Part shown: piece after piece, positions 62,644 through 64,000 of the stretch
Position numbering within the stretch: position 1 is the stretch's first letter
Layout of the letters: each line of letters starts with the position of its first letter
Assembly (NCBI GenBank): GCA_034336665.1
Contig: CM067569.1
Span: forward strand, 7,478,820 to 7,542,819
DNA: 64,000 bases
Reading direction: 5' to 3'
DNA from: Luscinia megarhynchos
Lineage: Eukaryota > Chordata > Aves > Passeriformes > Turdidae
Position numbers and translations under genes: made by a program
Notes under the pieces: model-generated
Database searches by the model: none
What the model was told of the DNA's origin: nothing
What the model saw: the letters and a program-made list of their open reading frames with translations, nothing else

Positions 62644-64000
62644 TTTATGTTTTACTTGTTAAAAGACAACAAATTATGAACTGGTCTTTTCAAGGAATTC
62701 AGGAAAGGTCCTTACACTTATAAAAGAAGTTAAACTACGCTTTACCACATAAATTTACCACCTGTAACAAATCAGAATATTAATTCCACTTTTTCTTATT
62801 GCATTCTTACAATACAGTTGACAGTAAATTGTGAAGAACAGTAAGAGTCAGTTATGTGTATAGCCTTTTGTACCCAAGATATCCCAAAGATTTTTGTTGT
62901 GTTATTAATTCTCTATCTAATGGTTGATCCATTTGATCCTTCATTACTAGCAGCAAAGCTCAATATTAAATCCACTACAATATCTCCTCTGTAGCACTCA
63001 AAAGCCTTGAACAACACAGCTTCAAGAGCTGAGAGCCAACACAAGAACTCGCCTTGGGATTCTTCAGAGCAGCCAAAGGATCTCTAAATTACACCAGTTC
63101 CACAGAGAGCTGCCACAGGACAAACCATTAAATCTCCACCTTGGCCACGGCCTGGGCACTGCAAAGCAGAAACACTTGTCTGTTCAGGGACAGTTCTAAT
63201 TCTGGGAAGGTTCCCAAGGTGCATGACTCGAATGAAGCAGACAGCAGTGCCTGAGTGCACTTATGTGATTCAACAGCACAAATGAACTCAGGTGCAATTG
63301 AAAGAACTGACACTGAGCAACCATTCCTTCCCATCTTTCTGAGGACTGCAGAAGTTTGCTGAAGAAATTTCATAGATTGGAGACAGGGTTCACAAAACTT
63401 CAAGGAAGATTTGTCTGCACCTATTCTTAAGGTGAAGATTCCAAATCTCTGAAAGTCTCTAAAGTTAGATTTTAATAGAATATAAATTAGTTGAACTAAT
63501 TTAAGAAGAAATTCAGAGTAGAAATGAAAAGGGATCATAAAGAAGACTACCCATTGCACCCTGCTGCAGTTTCACTATCCTTCCTCACTCTCTCCATCTG
63601 TTTCATTCTGTAACTTAGGAGACTCTTCCCCCACATGTATTCAGCAGCCCCCAGAGAAAATATCACTCCCTCTCCTCCAGAAAGCTCCACCTTCCGCAGA
63701 CTGAAGCAGACAGAACAGCTTTCCTTCCTCCTGCCAAACCTCTTCCTGGATATAATATATGCCAATGCATCATAAGTGCACATTATGCACTAAGCACAAA
63801 CTAAACAGTTACACAGTACATCACACCATATTTCCCAACTCATAATGCCATGCAAACTAGAGAGCTTAGCCCCAAAAAGCAGTACAAAATTTAAACTAAT
63901 AGCCAGTTCTAAGACTGTGACCTGTTCTGAATAACTAAATGTATAAGTAGCCAAAATATACAATAACTAAGTGTAGAAATAGCTATTTAAAGTACATTCA

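Larger units (their letters stand above)
60026..64000 (-). other. ATRNL1: ATRNL1 intron upstream of exon A (partial)
   Basis: This is at least 4 kb of intron. The next upstream exon should end with the last laminin-EGF residues (a Cys-Tyr-Tyr-like ending in mammals), and I could not find it here. The stretch holds a CpG-rich islet at 60.66-60.91 kb, a small sense CR1 piece at 61.74-61.80 kb, a TA dinucleotide run at 62194-62212 and a T/G-rich stretch at 62562-62643. A 143-codon open frame on the minus strand at 63128-63559 has no recognisable domain. Confidence 0.8.

Noticed and set aside
63128..63559. Longest open frame in the window, 143 codons on the minus strand
   Set aside because: I see no domain, signal, transmembrane pattern beyond a hydrophobic start, or family motif. 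It has no credible splice context with the host gene, and this length can arise by chance in 64 kb of DNA read in six frames.
1..64000. CRISPR arrays, prokaryotic operons, tRNA or rRNA genes, intact LTR elements
   Set aside because: I saw no regularly spaced direct repeats, no dense gene packing, no cloverleaf-type gene and no paired long terminal repeats on reading the window. Old LTR fragments outside my recall could still be present.

Overview
The window is vertebrate nuclear DNA, most likely from a bird. It is AT-rich and poor in CpG, and almost all of it is non-coding. Interspersed repeats are sparse, and every one I can name is a fragment of a CR1 LINE, the dominant retrotransposon of avian and other sauropsid genomes. 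I see no prokaryotic gene organisation, CRISPR array, tRNA, rRNA or intact mobile element.

One gene explains the coding content. Six short exons on the minus strand, read from high to low coordinates (60025-59931, 59315-59237, 58049-57892, 22456-22395, 8150-8072 make five consecutive coding blocks; the remaining exons lie outside the window), splice in frame into about 157 residues. To be exact, five exons are visible. They encode the membrane-proximal ectodomain, the single transmembrane helix and the first basic cytoplasmic residues of an attractin-family protein. The recalled wording of the ectodomain (ISINASNNFNLNITWS) and of the juxtamembrane part (KIKQTCWASRRRE), together with very long introns, points to attractin-like 1 (ATRNL1) rather than ATRN.

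Layout: 1-8071 is intron downstream of the transmembrane exon; the last cytoplasmic exons are beyond the left edge. 8072-8150 and 22395-22456 are the two exons that split the transmembrane helix, separated by a 14.2-kb intron. 22457-57891 is a 35.4-kb intron. 57892-60025 holds three clustered ectodomain exons. 60026-64000 is the intron leading to upstream exons beyond the right edge. Exon phases agree at each of the four junctions (0, 1, 0, 2 nucleotides carried over), which strongly supports the model.

The introns contain about eleven recognisable CR1 pieces in both orientations. These include a very old ORF2 relic near 10.2-10.5 kb, a reverse-transcriptase piece near 37.6-37.9 kb and a well-preserved 3' end near 51.6-51.9 kb. 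There are also microsatellites, a few GC-richer islets I cannot assign, and some short perfect hairpins. I found no convincing new biological system. The points most worth checking are possible soluble or truncated receptor forms made by reading through the exon donors at 57891 and 22394, the unassigned minus-strand ORF cluster at 35.2-35.7 kb, and the CpG-rich islet at 60.66-60.91 kb.
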